12,822 nucleotides of DNA from JBCBRR01 sp039029235. GTDB taxonomy: Bacteria; Bacteroidota; Bacteroidia; Cytophagales; Amoebophilaceae. The number at the start of each line of letters is the position of its first letter. The first letter of the stretch is position 1. The notes beneath the pieces are model-generated. The model searched no databases. It was given only the letters and a program-made list of their open reading frames with translations, and was not told where the DNA came from. Below are positions 6,639-12,822 of this stretch, piece by piece. The DNA lies in assembly GCA_039029235.1 (NCBI GenBank), contig JBCCGO010000023.1:1-12822 (forward strand), read 5' to 3'. The translations under genes were made by a program, and so were the position numbers.

Positions 6639-7691
6639 TTATGCACTATGGTGGGGCTTCACAAGAGCTGTAGACTGCTTGGTAGACACCCTTCTAAGCC
6701 AGCGAGGTAAAAAGATACAACCTAAGATCAGATAGAGGACAAAAGTCAATAGCCGCCATATAGTACCTACAATTAGGGTATAACCCCTTAGGTTGTCCCC
6801 ACACAAATGTTGTAGGGTAATCTCAGCTATACCAATAGCCCCTGGACTAGGAGAAAGGAACATGACGGCCCATAAAATGATCTGCTTGCCTAGAATCTGG
6901 ATATGCTCTACCGGCTTTATAGGCAAGAAAGCAGCCATCAGTAAATTCAAGAGTATATAGCGAGCAATCCATGCCCCTAAGGTAGCGATACCGACCTGTA
7001 GCCAATGCGCTAGGCTTTCTCTTCTCAATTCTCTATAGGCCAGGCTTATCTCGTTGCTATATCGACCAGCGGCAGCTTTCCACCTTCTCAAAAATCGAAT
7101 GCGAGTACACTGCAGCAGTAGCCACTTCAGAGGCCTTGGACTGACAAACAAAGCAAAAGAGAGCGCCAAGGTAGAGATAGAGATAATTACGTAAGCCAGC
7201 CAGAATCCGACCCTAACACCAAGCCCGGAGATGATCGGCTCGTACATGCCCACAAGGCCTGGGGAGGCAGCTAGCACAAAGAGGAAGCTGTCAAAGACAA
7301 TGGTGAGCATAATGTAAGCCATGGCCTTAGCAGGCTTGATACCTTCTCTGGCAAGCAAGAAAATAGCCACTATGCCCCCGCCTCCTGAGGAAGGGGTTAT
7401 GGCAGACGAAAACTCCCAAATCGTAATGATATAGAAGCAGGCTGACCAACTGAGATAGTGATGCGTCAGCAGGCGAATTCGGTACATATGTCCCACGTGC
7501 CGTGCCATTACAACCAGGATGGCAAGCACTATATACCCCCAATTGGCTCGCTTTATCAGGTTTAGCTGCTCTGGACTAAACTCAGTACTTGTGACGAACT
7601 GATAGAAAAGGACCACCAGCCATCCCAAGACAGGTATCCAGATATTGCGGAGATTGAGGACCTCCAAGATCTTTTTGGTATCTAACTTCAT
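6639..7691 (-). CDS. Flippase-like / lysylphosphatidylglycerol synthase TM-domain protein (YbhN/UPF0104 type)
   Basis: This 350-residue integral membrane protein has about eight hydrophobic segments (near 17-33, 52-65, 85-113, 125-148, 162-184, 233-256, 270-285 and 305-327). The family signatures are SSAITPSSGGGG (95-106), AREGIKPAKAMAYIMLTIVFD (114-134), and a late SPSPGAIGIAE (280-290), the counterpart of the usual PxPGGxGxxE motif. It lacks the soluble C-terminal synthase domain of MprF, so it is a stand-alone membrane module. Such proteins are proposed to move lipids or lipid-linked substrates, but the substrate here is not predictable. It starts 25 bases after the gatC stop on the same strand, so the two are probably co-transcribed; the link may be only positional. 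Confidence 0.88.
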   Translation of the reverse strand: MKLDTKKILEVLNLRNIWIPVLGWLVVLFYQFVTSTEFSPEQLNLIKRANWGYIVLAILVVMARHVGHMYRIRLLTHHYLSWSACFYIITIWEFSSAITPSSGGGGIVAIFLLAREGIKPAKAMAYIMLTIVFDSFLFVLAASPGLVGMYEPIISGLGVRVGFWLAYVIISISTLALSFALFVSPRPLKWLLLQCTRIRFLRRWKAAAGRYSNEISLAYRELRRESLAHWLQVGIATLGAWIARYILLNLLMAAFLPIKPVEHIQILGKQIILWAVMFLSPSPGAIGIAEITLQHLCGDNLRGYTLIVGTIWRLLTFVLYLILGCIFLPRWLRRVSTKQSTALVKPHHSA

Positions 7692-7716
7692 CTAGCTATT
7701 GGAGTGGTTATTGTGG

Positions 7717-8004
7717 CTAGTCCTTTACTTGAGGCACACTAAAATAATTGGAGCCTGCATGATCAGTATTAACCAGGCCTGGCTTGCACACCAAGGGCTC
7801 CTGCGGAATATCTTCCCGCATGATGTTTTGTTCCAGCAACATCGTCGTTAGGGGAGGCACTGCTTTCGTGTCTAGCTCGTCAAGCTTTTCTATCCAAGTG
7901 CAGAACTTGTTGAGGTCACTGAGCATAGCCAACGCCGCTGGCTCAGGCAACGATAGCCTAGCTAGATGCATGAGTTTGTGGAGCAATTGCTTATCTAATG
8001 TCAT
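7717..8004 (-). CDS. gatC: Asp/Glu-tRNA(Asn/Gln) amidotransferase subunit C
   Basis: GatC is the small subunit that holds GatA and GatB together in the enzyme converting Glu-tRNA(Gln) (and Asp-tRNA(Asn)) to the amidated form. The sequence shows HLARLSLPE (13-21), the helical WIEKLDELDT (37-46) leading to VPPL, then MREDIPQEP (62-70), and the terminal NYFSVPQVKD, which matches the family's FxVPKV ending. ATG 8004 gives 95 residues, the standard GatC length. An in-frame ATG at 8055 would add 17 residues with no counterpart in the family and would swallow a promoter-like pair of boxes, so the shorter start is preferred. The gatA and gatB genes are not in the window. It heads a probable two-gene operon with the flippase-like gene; the stop is TAG. 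Confidence 0.93.
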   Translation of the reverse strand: MTLDKQLLHKLMHLARLSLPEPAALAMLSDLNKFCTWIEKLDELDTKAVPPLTTMLLEQNIMREDIPQEPLVCKPGLVNTDHAGSNYFSVPQVKD

Positions 8005-8021
8005 GGCCGAGAATATTTCTA

Positions 8022-8052
8022 CAAAACTAATGCTTCCTGCCAAAGCGCAAAA
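8022..8052 (-). promoter_or_regulatory. Candidate Bacteroidota-type promoter for gatC
   Basis: On the minus strand TTTTG (8052-8048) and TAGTTTTG (8029-8022) match the -33 TTTG and -7 TAnnTTTG boxes used by the Bacteroidota primary sigma factor, with 18 bases between them. The -7 box ends 17 bases before ATG 8004, leaving a short leader. The match rests on consensus alone; single -7-like boxes occur by chance in a window this size, but the paired boxes at suitable spacing are less likely to. Confidence 0.4.
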
Positions 8053-8508
8053 CATTAATACTTCCAGGCTGCGCCCTCAGCAGAAAAATTTACACCCAAT
8101 GGTCGAACGGCCTAGGAATTGGTACCAACCCAGTCTATAGCTCCACCATGCATGCCCACCAAATATGTGCGAGCGAGTTTATGAGCAAGAACCCCTAATA
8201 CAAAGAAAAACTAGATAGAGCTGGCATGGGTCTTCTGGATGTAGCAAGCTCTTGCCTAGTGGTATCCCAGAGTACGAGCAACCCAGCGCTGTATCAGGCC
8301 TGGGCCCATAGATTAGTCGCTCCCGTTTCCCCAGATCATTCTACGCGCTTACCAGCAGGGAAGCAAGCCCTGGCCTTCACTGAGGCTACTCCAATGACCA
8401 GGAATAGTGGACCAGTTTGGAGAAGACAAATTTTGGCAGCGAGTAGCTCCCAAGAAAAGGAAACAACGATGATCTCGATAGCCCTAGGCTACAAGTAGCC
8501 TAGCAAGC

Positions 8509-8634
8509 ATGGTACAAGAGCTACAACGAAGCATACAGGCCAGAGAACTACAGGTTGCCAGGAAAATGCTTCCCAAGCCTCCCGTAGGCAGAGATATCAC
8601 CAGCGGACTGCGAGTCTTAGCAGAGAAGCCCTAA
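8509..8634 (+). pseudogene. Possible decayed Rpn-type C-terminal tail
   Basis: A 41-codon frame reads MVQELQRSIQARELQVARKM and then LPKPPVGRDITSGLRVL. The order 'REL.VARKML....V..IT.GL.VL' resembles the end of Rpn proteins, including the two tails in this window (EKLGIARTML...VVQQATGLSKQDL). Sequence identity is low and there is no upstream Rpn core in any frame, so this is at most an old remnant. It could equally be a chance frame. Confidence 0.2.
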
Positions 8635-9159
8635 GTCAATTACAAGGCGGCAGACCAGCCTAGCCTTACAGCAGCTTGCCAAAGCTCGCCCACCCCCAGC
8701 TGATTCACAGAAAGCCTTCGCCCTTAAGTAGAAGCGCCAAGCTTACTAGATGAGAACGTAGGCTTGCAGAGAAGTTCTTAGGAGTCATTGGTATGCTGAT
8801 TATGTCTCCGCGGCGATAGGGAATCAAGCTCTAGATAGTTCTTACTGGGCGTTGATGACACGGGATATGCTTCCAGGGAGTAAGAATCAGCGCTATGCGT
8901 ATCAATGCAAGCTTGGCGGATCATGCGACCCGTACAGGCTTAAACTACGAGTTTCCAGGGGCCTTATAGGCAGCCGTAGTGATGTTGCTGCACCACGTCA
9001 GAAGCGGGAAGCGCTTGTATGGAGATAATCCTTGAGCGTACACACATTGTCGGGACAGAGATACAGGAGTTGTTGGGGGCTTTTCTTCGGGGGGCTCCAC
9101 ATCCACAGCAACTATGACTACGACTACGAAAGCGTTGTTGCTGTCCTCCGGAAGTTTTA

Positions 9160-9223
9160 GGGCATTGGCTATTGGACCATTGGTGCGTAGTCTAAGTTTG
9201 GGCATTGGATCATTGACCAGTGG
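9160..9223 (+). repeat. Imperfect direct repeat, 24 bp at 40-bp spacing
   Basis: GGGCATTGG at 9160-9168 recurs at 9200-9208, and the 24-base units starting there agree at 19 positions. Similarity extends leftward through AAGTTT. The second unit runs into the left arm of the inverted repeat at 9219-9268. It may be a small local duplication in decaying sequence or paired protein-binding sites; nothing else distinguishes these. Confidence 0.4.
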
Positions 9224-9268
9224 CCTAGGGCCCCAGCAGCGGGACGGAGGTCTGTCACTGGGGCCACT
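9219..9268. repeat. Interrupted inverted repeat upstream of leuS
   Basis: The right arm CTGGGGCCACT (9258-9268) is the exact reverse complement of AGTGG (9219-9223) plus CCCCAG (9231-9236), which are separated by an extra CCTAGGG (9224-9230). In RNA this would fold as an 11-base stem with a bulge and a 21-base loop. No T-run follows, so it is not an obvious terminator for anything upstream. Confidence 0.4.
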
Positions 9269-9271
9269 AAA

Positions 9272-9300
9272 ATGTACTAAAAGTGTATAAAATAGTACAT
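9272..9300. promoter_or_regulatory. Dyad ATGTACT-N15-AGTACAT upstream of leuS
   Basis: Two perfect 7-base inverted arms (9272-9278 and 9294-9300) flank a 15-base A-rich spacer containing TATAAAAT. The centres of the arms are 22 bases apart, about two helical turns, which fits binding by a dimeric regulator on one DNA face. The dyad is 103 bases before the leuS ATG in an otherwise gene-free stretch. No known regulator consensus is claimed. Confidence 0.4.
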
Positions 9301-9390
9301 ATCCTTTCCAGCCTCACTCCCCCTCCCCTCAGCACCGTTCCCGCCAAAGTCTTGGCTGCAGCAAGCTAATGAGTTTAGTACCGCTTTGAT

Positions 9391-9398
9391 TAACTTTG
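9391..9398 (+). promoter_or_regulatory. Possible -7 box just upstream of leuS
   Basis: TAACTTTG fits the Bacteroidota TAnnTTTG box and lies five bases before ATG 9404. Used as such, it would produce a nearly leaderless leuS mRNA. No matching -33 box is seen at the usual distance, so the match may be chance. Confidence 0.2.
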
Positions 9399-9403
9399 GG
9401 CTC

Positions 9404-12181
9404 ATGATAAACTACGACTTCCAAGCCATAGAGCAAAAATGGCAGCAATACTGGGCTACCCACCATACTTTTCGCACAGCCGTAGATGTAGATCGTCCCA
9501 AGTACTATGTGCTAGACATGTTCCCTTACCCCTCTGGCGAGGGGCTGCATGTAGGGCATCCACTCGGCTATATTGCCTCGGATATTGTAGCTCGGTATAA
9601 AAGGAGCAAAGGCTACAACGTGCTCCATCCCATGGGGTTTGATGCTTTTGGTCTACCGGCAGAGCAATATGCTATGCAGACGGGCCAGCATCCGGCCGTG
9701 ATTACTGCAAAAAATATTCGGCGCTACCAAGAACAGCTCCAGCGGCTGGGGCTAGGGTATGACTGGGGCCGAGAAATACTTACCTCTGATCCTGCTTACT
9801 ATCGATGGACTCAGTGGATTTTCTTGCAGCTTTTTGAGAGCTGGTATGACACTAGCTTACAGAAAGCCCAGCCCATCGAGCGTTTAGTAGCCATCTTTCA
9901 GCAGGCAGGCAATGGTAGCGTGGAGGCGGCTTGTGACGAAGATATCCCTATATTCACGGCTAGGGCATGGCAGCAAATGACCGAGCAACAGCAACAGCTG
10001 TTGCTGCTGAAGTATAGGCTGGCTTTTCTGGCCGATACTACAGTAAACTGGTGCCCTGCACTAGGCACTGTACTGGCCAACGAAGAGGTGAAAGATGGCT
10101 TTGCTGAGCGGGGGGGCTATCCGGTGATCCGTAAGCAGATGCAACAATGGTGTCTACGTATCACGGCTTATGCGGATCGCTTGGCAGATGACTTGGAGAG
10201 GCTCAGCTGGCCTACTTCTACCAAAGAAATGCAACGCAACTGGATCGGACGCTCGGTGGGCACAGCCTTAACTTTTGAAGCCCAAACGCAGCAAGGCCAA
10301 GCCTATCCTATCCAGGTCTTCACCACCCGTCCTGATACAATCTTTGGCGTTACTTACCTAGCCCTATCACCAGGGCATCCTTTGGTCAATGCCCTAACTA
10401 CTCCTAGCCAGCATGCAGCTGTGGAGGCTTATGTAACCCAAGCGCTCCGGCGCGCCGCTAACGATAGGCTAGATACTGCAAAGCAGGTTACCGGTGTGTT
10501 TACAGGTACCCATGCTATCCATCCTTTTACAGGCAAGCGATTGCCTATCTGGGTAGCTGACTATGTAGTGGCAGGCTATGGACCAGGAGCTGTTATGGGC
10601 GTACCAGCCCACGATAGCCGTGATCATGCTTTTGCCAAGCATTTTGAACTACCGATCATACAGGTTATTGCAGGGGCAGACACGACCCAGGCAGCCTATG
10701 AGGCAGCAGAAGGTACCCTGATCAATGCCGACTTTCTCGACGGCCTCTCAGTCCAAGAGGCCACTACACGGGCCATGCAGCGGCTAGAAGAGACCCAGAT
10801 CGGCACACGAAAGACCCTTTACCGCCTACGAGATGCCATCTTTAGTCGCCAACGCTATTGGGGCGAACCCTTCCCTATCTACTATAAAGACGGCATACCC
10901 TATGCGCTTCCAGCAGCTCAGCTACCGTTAGAACTACCCACTGTCAAAGCTTGTAAGCCTACTACCACCGGCCAGCCCGCACTAGGCAATGCAGCCAATT
11001 GGCAAACCCAGGCAGGCCATCCTCTAGAGCTCAGCACCATGCCAGGCTGGGCTGGATCTAGCTGGTATTTCTTCCGCTATATGGACCCACACAATGCTAC
11101 GTGTTTTGTAGGGGACAAAGCCCAAGCTTATTGGCAATCTGTAGATTTATATATCGGTGGGGCAGAGCACACAACCGGGCACCTGCTTTATGCCCGGTTC
11201 TGGACCAAGTTTTTGTATGACCTAGGCTACGTACGTGTGCAAGAGCCGTTCCAGCAGCTGATCAACCAAGGCATGATTCAGGGAAAGTCTAGCTTTGTCT
11301 ACCGCATCAAGGGTACCAACCAGTTTGTCAGCTACCACCTACGCCACGATTACGATACCATACCCATGCATGTGGCCATCGATTTGGTAGAGGACGATGT
11401 GCTAGATGTAGCAGCTTTCAGACAATGGCGGCCTGAGCTAGCAACCGCTTCCTTTGTGCTAGAGGATGGACAGTATATCTGTGGCAGTGAGGTAGAGAAG
11501 ATGTCTAAGTCTAAGTACAACGTAGTCAGCCCAGACACCGTGATAGCCAAATATGGTGCTGATACCTTGCGGCTCTACACCATGTTTCTAGGACCTATAG
11601 ACCAGACCAAGCCTTGGGATACCCATGGCATTGAGGGCGTGTTTAGGTTTATAACCAAAGTTTGGCGACTGTTCCATGAGCAGTCTGGTATATTCACTAT
11701 TACAGAACAATCTCCTAGCCTAGCGGCCCGCAAGGCTGTACACAAGGCCATCAAAAAGGTAGAAGAAGCCATTCGACGCTATACATTTAATACGGCAGTA
11801 AGCACCTTGATGGTTTGCGCGAATGAGCTCACTGCACTCTCCTGTAACAGCAAGGGGGTATTACAAGACTTTGTACGTTTATTAGCTCCTTTTGCCCCAC
11901 ACTTGGCTGAAGAGCTCTGGCAGCTTCTGGGACATACCCAGAGTGTCGCACAAGCTCCTTTTCCGAAGTATGATGCGCAGTACTTACAAGAAGACACTAT
12001 AGCGTATCCTATTGCTGTCAATGGCAAGGTCCGGGCTACCATAACCTTTGAGCTGGGTGTGCCACAAGAAACCATAGAAAAACGCGTTCTAACTCATACA
12101 ACTATCCAGAAGTGGCTTCAAGGGCAGCCACCACAGAGGGTCATTATCGTGCCGCAGAAGATGGTGAATGTGGTAGTGTAG
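9404..12181 (+). CDS. leuS: Leucine--tRNA ligase
   Basis: LeuS charges tRNA-Leu in the cytoplasm and hydrolyses mischarged tRNA in a separate editing domain. From ATG 9404 it is 925 residues, the usual size for Bacteroidota. The class I signature HVGH (49-52) sits in MFPYPSGEGLHVGHPLGY. The CP1 editing domain (about 230-440) shows TTRPDTIFG (307-315) and GPGAVMGVPAHDSRDHAFA (393-411). KMSKS is at 699-703. The zinc-type region around TTVNWCPALGTVLANEEV, and the long insert between GMIQGKSSF and KMSKS, are as in Bacteroidota LeuS. A C-terminal anticodon-binding helix bundle and a small terminal domain follow. An in-frame TTG at 9386 would add six residues but has no support; ATG 9404 begins MINYDFQAIEQKWQQYW, the family start. 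No neighbour is co-oriented closely enough to suggest an operon. The stop is TAG. Confidence 0.97.
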   Translation: MINYDFQAIEQKWQQYWATHHTFRTAVDVDRPKYYVLDMFPYPSGEGLHVGHPLGYIASDIVARYKRSKGYNVLHPMGFDAFGLPAEQYAMQTGQHPAVITAKNIRRYQEQLQRLGLGYDWGREILTSDPAYYRWTQWIFLQLFESWYDTSLQKAQPIERLVAIFQQAGNGSVEAACDEDIPIFTARAWQQMTEQQQQLLLLKYRLAFLADTTVNWCPALGTVLANEEVKDGFAERGGYPVIRKQMQQWCLRITAYADRLADDLERLSWPTSTKEMQRNWIGRSVGTALTFEAQTQQGQAYPIQVFTTRPDTIFGVTYLALSPGHPLVNALTTPSQHAAVEAYVTQALRRAANDRLDTAKQVTGVFTGTHAIHPFTGKRLPIWVADYVVAGYGPGAVMGVPAHDSRDHAFAKHFELPIIQVIAGADTTQAAYEAAEGTLINADFLDGLSVQEATTRAMQRLEETQIGTRKTLYRLRDAIFSRQRYWGEPFPIYYKDGIPYALPAAQLPLELPTVKACKPTTTGQPALGNAANWQTQAGHPLELSTMPGWAGSSWYFFRYMDPHNATCFVGDKAQAYWQSVDLYIGGAEHTTGHLLYARFWTKFLYDLGYVRVQEPFQQLINQGMIQGKSSFVYRIKGTNQFVSYHLRHDYDTIPMHVAIDLVEDDVLDVAAFRQWRPELATASFVLEDGQYICGSEVEKMSKSKYNVVSPDTVIAKYGADTLRLYTMFLGPIDQTKPWDTHGIEGVFRFITKVWRLFHEQSGIFTITEQSPSLAARKAVHKAIKKVEEAIRRYTFNTAVSTLMVCANELTALSCNSKGVLQDFVRLLAPFAPHLAEELWQLLGHTQSVAQAPFPKYDAQYLQEDTIAYPIAVNGKVRATITFELGVPQETIEKRVLTHTTIQKWLQGQPPQRVIIVPQKMVNVVV

Positions 12182-12327
12182 GCTACCCTCAGCCCGCACA
12201 ACACAGAGAATAACCAGTGATATGGATCCTGGGAAGCACTTGATTTACACACTTTCTGAGCCTCTACTATTTATCGAGCATGCTAGCTGTACTTAGAGCG
12301 AAGCTATGAAATGACCTGGAAGATATC

Positions 12328-12342
12328 AGGCTCTAGGAGCCT
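12328..12342 (+). terminator. Compact hairpin with T-rich tail downstream of leuS
   Basis: AGGCTC (12328-12333) and GAGCCT (12337-12342) form a perfect six-base stem with a three-base loop, followed by ACAACTTTTAGCC. The T-run is short and offset, and the site is 147 bases after the leuS stop, so termination is possible but weak. Confidence 0.35.
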
Positions 12343-12381
12343 ACAACTTTTAGCCTTTCCTCTTAAAGCAACCCAAGTGCG

Positions 12382-12446
12382 TTCAGGGGAAGCCTGAGGG
12401 CCCCTGGAAGGTGGCCCCCAGGCCGAGGAGGGGGAGAAGGTTTATG
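12382..12446 (-). repeat. GC-rich hairpin repeat, copy B
   Basis: Read on the minus strand this matches copy A (89-155) through the core TCCTCGGCCTGGGGGCCACC and again at the distal GCAC. The stem CCTGGGGGCC pairs with GGCCCTCAGG through one G-U wobble, with a bulged A and an inner CCT/AGG closing a TCC loop. The arms occupy 12392-12401 and 12414-12423. The wobble pairs only in RNA of the minus strand, the same sense as the adjacent Rpn tail. It begins about 90 bases after that gene's stop. Confidence 0.6.
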
Positions 12447-12535
12447 GGTCGTTGGTGATAAGATACATGAGAGCGTTAGACAGGAAGGCGGTCATGTCAC
12501 GTCTCTGTCTTGCTGTGACTGCTTGGTTTGTGCGA

Positions 12536-12822
12536 CTACAGGCTAGCTAGGTCTTGCTTGCTCAGCCCAGTGGCTTGCTGGACTACATCTACACCTAGAT
12601 GTAGGTTGTGAAGCATCGTCCTGGCTATGCCTAGCTTTTCTTCTTGTCTGCCTTCTTGTCTGCCTTCTTGTCTACCTTGCTGCATACCTTGCTGCATACC
12701 CCGTACTTCTCCTCGTCTTTCTATTTGACTTATTGCTTGCATAAGCGACTCTTTTAATGCTGGATAGATCCCCACAAATGCCTCTATTATCTCATCAGCA
12801 CTCCCATGACCTACCTCTAGGG
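12536..12822 (-). CDS. Rpn-family (PD-(D/E)XK, YhgA-like) protein, C-terminal part, cut by window end
   Basis: The frame is open to the right edge, so this is the 3' end of a gene whose N-terminal nuclease core lies outside the window. The visible part reads ALEVGHGSADEIIEAF, then VGIYPALKESLMQAISQIER, a Q/R/E-rich tandem repeat, and the conserved ending GLSKQDLASL with a TAG stop. It is the near-identical counterpart of the left remnant (231-809), in inverted orientation, and differs by a handful of substitutions plus eight extra residues in the repeat. Family members are endonucleases implicated in recombination, and some act in phage defence. Whether the full gene is intact cannot be seen. 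About 55 bases after the stop are also shared with the left copy. Confidence 0.8.
   Translation of the reverse strand, partial: LEVGHGSADEIIEAFVGIYPALKESLMQAISQIERRGEVRGMQQGMQQGRQEGRQEGRQEEKLGIARTMLHNLHLGVDVVQQATGLSKQDLASL
12641..12700 (-). repeat. 12-bp tandem repeat in Rpn tail, five units
   Basis: Five consecutive 12-base units: on the plus strand three of TTCTTGTCTRCC, then two identical TTGCTGCATACC. On the coding (minus) strand they encode GMQQ, GMQQ, GRQE, GRQE, GRQE. The left copy has three units. The near-perfect identity of neighbouring units points to recent slippage or unequal exchange. Confidence 0.85.

Larger units (their letters stand above)
8056..9403. other. Gene-poor region between gatC and leuS (about 1.35 kb)
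   Basis: No frame here has a recognisable family, a good start and a plausible length together. What can be seen: a 10-base palindrome TTGGTACCAA (8119-8128); a 90-codon plus frame (8226-8498) of unfamiliar composition; a short Rpn-tail-like frame (8509-8634); a plus frame open for 88 codons without an early start codon (8762-9028); and an 86-codon minus frame (8945-9205) that overlaps it. Competing frames with no clear winner suggest decayed genes. The last 250 bases before leuS hold repeats and a dyad, listed separately. No tRNA-like fold or T-arm sequence was seen on either strand. Confidence 0.55.
12182..12535. other. Intergenic region between leuS and the right-hand Rpn tail
   Basis: This 354-base stretch holds no credible gene. 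From left to right it contains about 145 bases with nothing recognisable, the hairpin at 12328-12342, the GC-rich hairpin repeat copy B (12382-12446), and, from about 12475, sequence shared with the 3' flank of the left Rpn remnant. The right half therefore belongs to repeated, probably mobile-derived material, and the left half to the leuS 3' side. Confidence 0.55.

Noticed and set aside
6624..6707. ATGA overlap at the ndk stop opening a 27-codon plus frame
   Set aside because: Formally like the coupled start after the CNNM gene, but the product has no hydrophobic or conserved character and lies antisense to the flippase-like 3' end.
8101..8130. GGTCGAACGG as a tRNA T-arm
   Set aside because: Neither strand gives the paired five-base stem around a TTCGANN loop or a matching acceptor stem.
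8226..8498. 90-codon plus-strand frame after gatC
   Set aside because: Serine/alanine-rich with no domain signature and no ribosome binding site; the other plus frame over 8400-8470 reads just as plausibly, which suggests non-coding or decayed sequence.
8945..9205. 86-codon minus-strand frame with a valine-rich run
   Set aside because: It overlaps the plus open frame 8762-9028 and the direct repeat, and the composition (VVVVIVAVDVEPPEEKPP) looks low-complexity. No family recognised.

Overview
The window reads as chromosomal DNA of a Bacteroidota bacterium, most likely from the Cytophagales/Amoebophilaceae side (relatives of Amoebophilus and Cardinium). Four things point there: the Bacteroidota-type LeuS and PheS, the lptC-CNNM gene pair, promoter-like TTTG/TAnnTTTG boxes with few Shine-Dalgarno sites, and Rpn/PD-(D/E)XK 'transposase' tails with Q-rich tandem repeats. 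GC looks close to one half by eye, higher than I recall for sequenced Amoebophilaceae, so the genus is left open. No sequence comparison could be run; all family calls come from motifs.

Layout. 1-1128: a GC-rich hairpin repeat, then a decayed Rpn gene keeping only its C-terminal half. 1129-2604 (+): radA. 2777-4818 (-): lptC, a CNNM/CorC-type membrane protein, and an unrecognised 45-residue membrane protein joined to it by an ATGA stop/start overlap. 4945-5973 (+): pheS, divergent from lptC. 6211-6627 (+): ndk, tail to tail with 6639-8004 (-), which holds gatC followed by a flippase-like membrane protein. 8005-9403: about 1.35 kb without a convincing gene, containing probable gene debris and, just before leuS, several repeats and a clean dyad. 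9404-12181 (+): leuS. 12182-12535: non-coding, with a second copy of the GC-rich hairpin. 12536-12822 (-): a second Rpn tail that runs off the window.

The genes are mostly housekeeping: tRNA charging (PheS, LeuS, GatC), nucleotide balance (Ndk), recombination repair (RadA) and envelope biogenesis (LptC, CNNM, flippase-like). The accessory signal is at the edges. The two Rpn tails and the two GC-rich hairpins are inverted relative to each other, so homologous repeats bracket the housekeeping block and could in principle support its inversion. I found no complete insertion sequence, CRISPR array, tRNA or rRNA. The best candidates for something undescribed are the 45-residue protein, the GC-rich hairpin family, and the Rpn tails whose 12-bp repeat number differs between copies.
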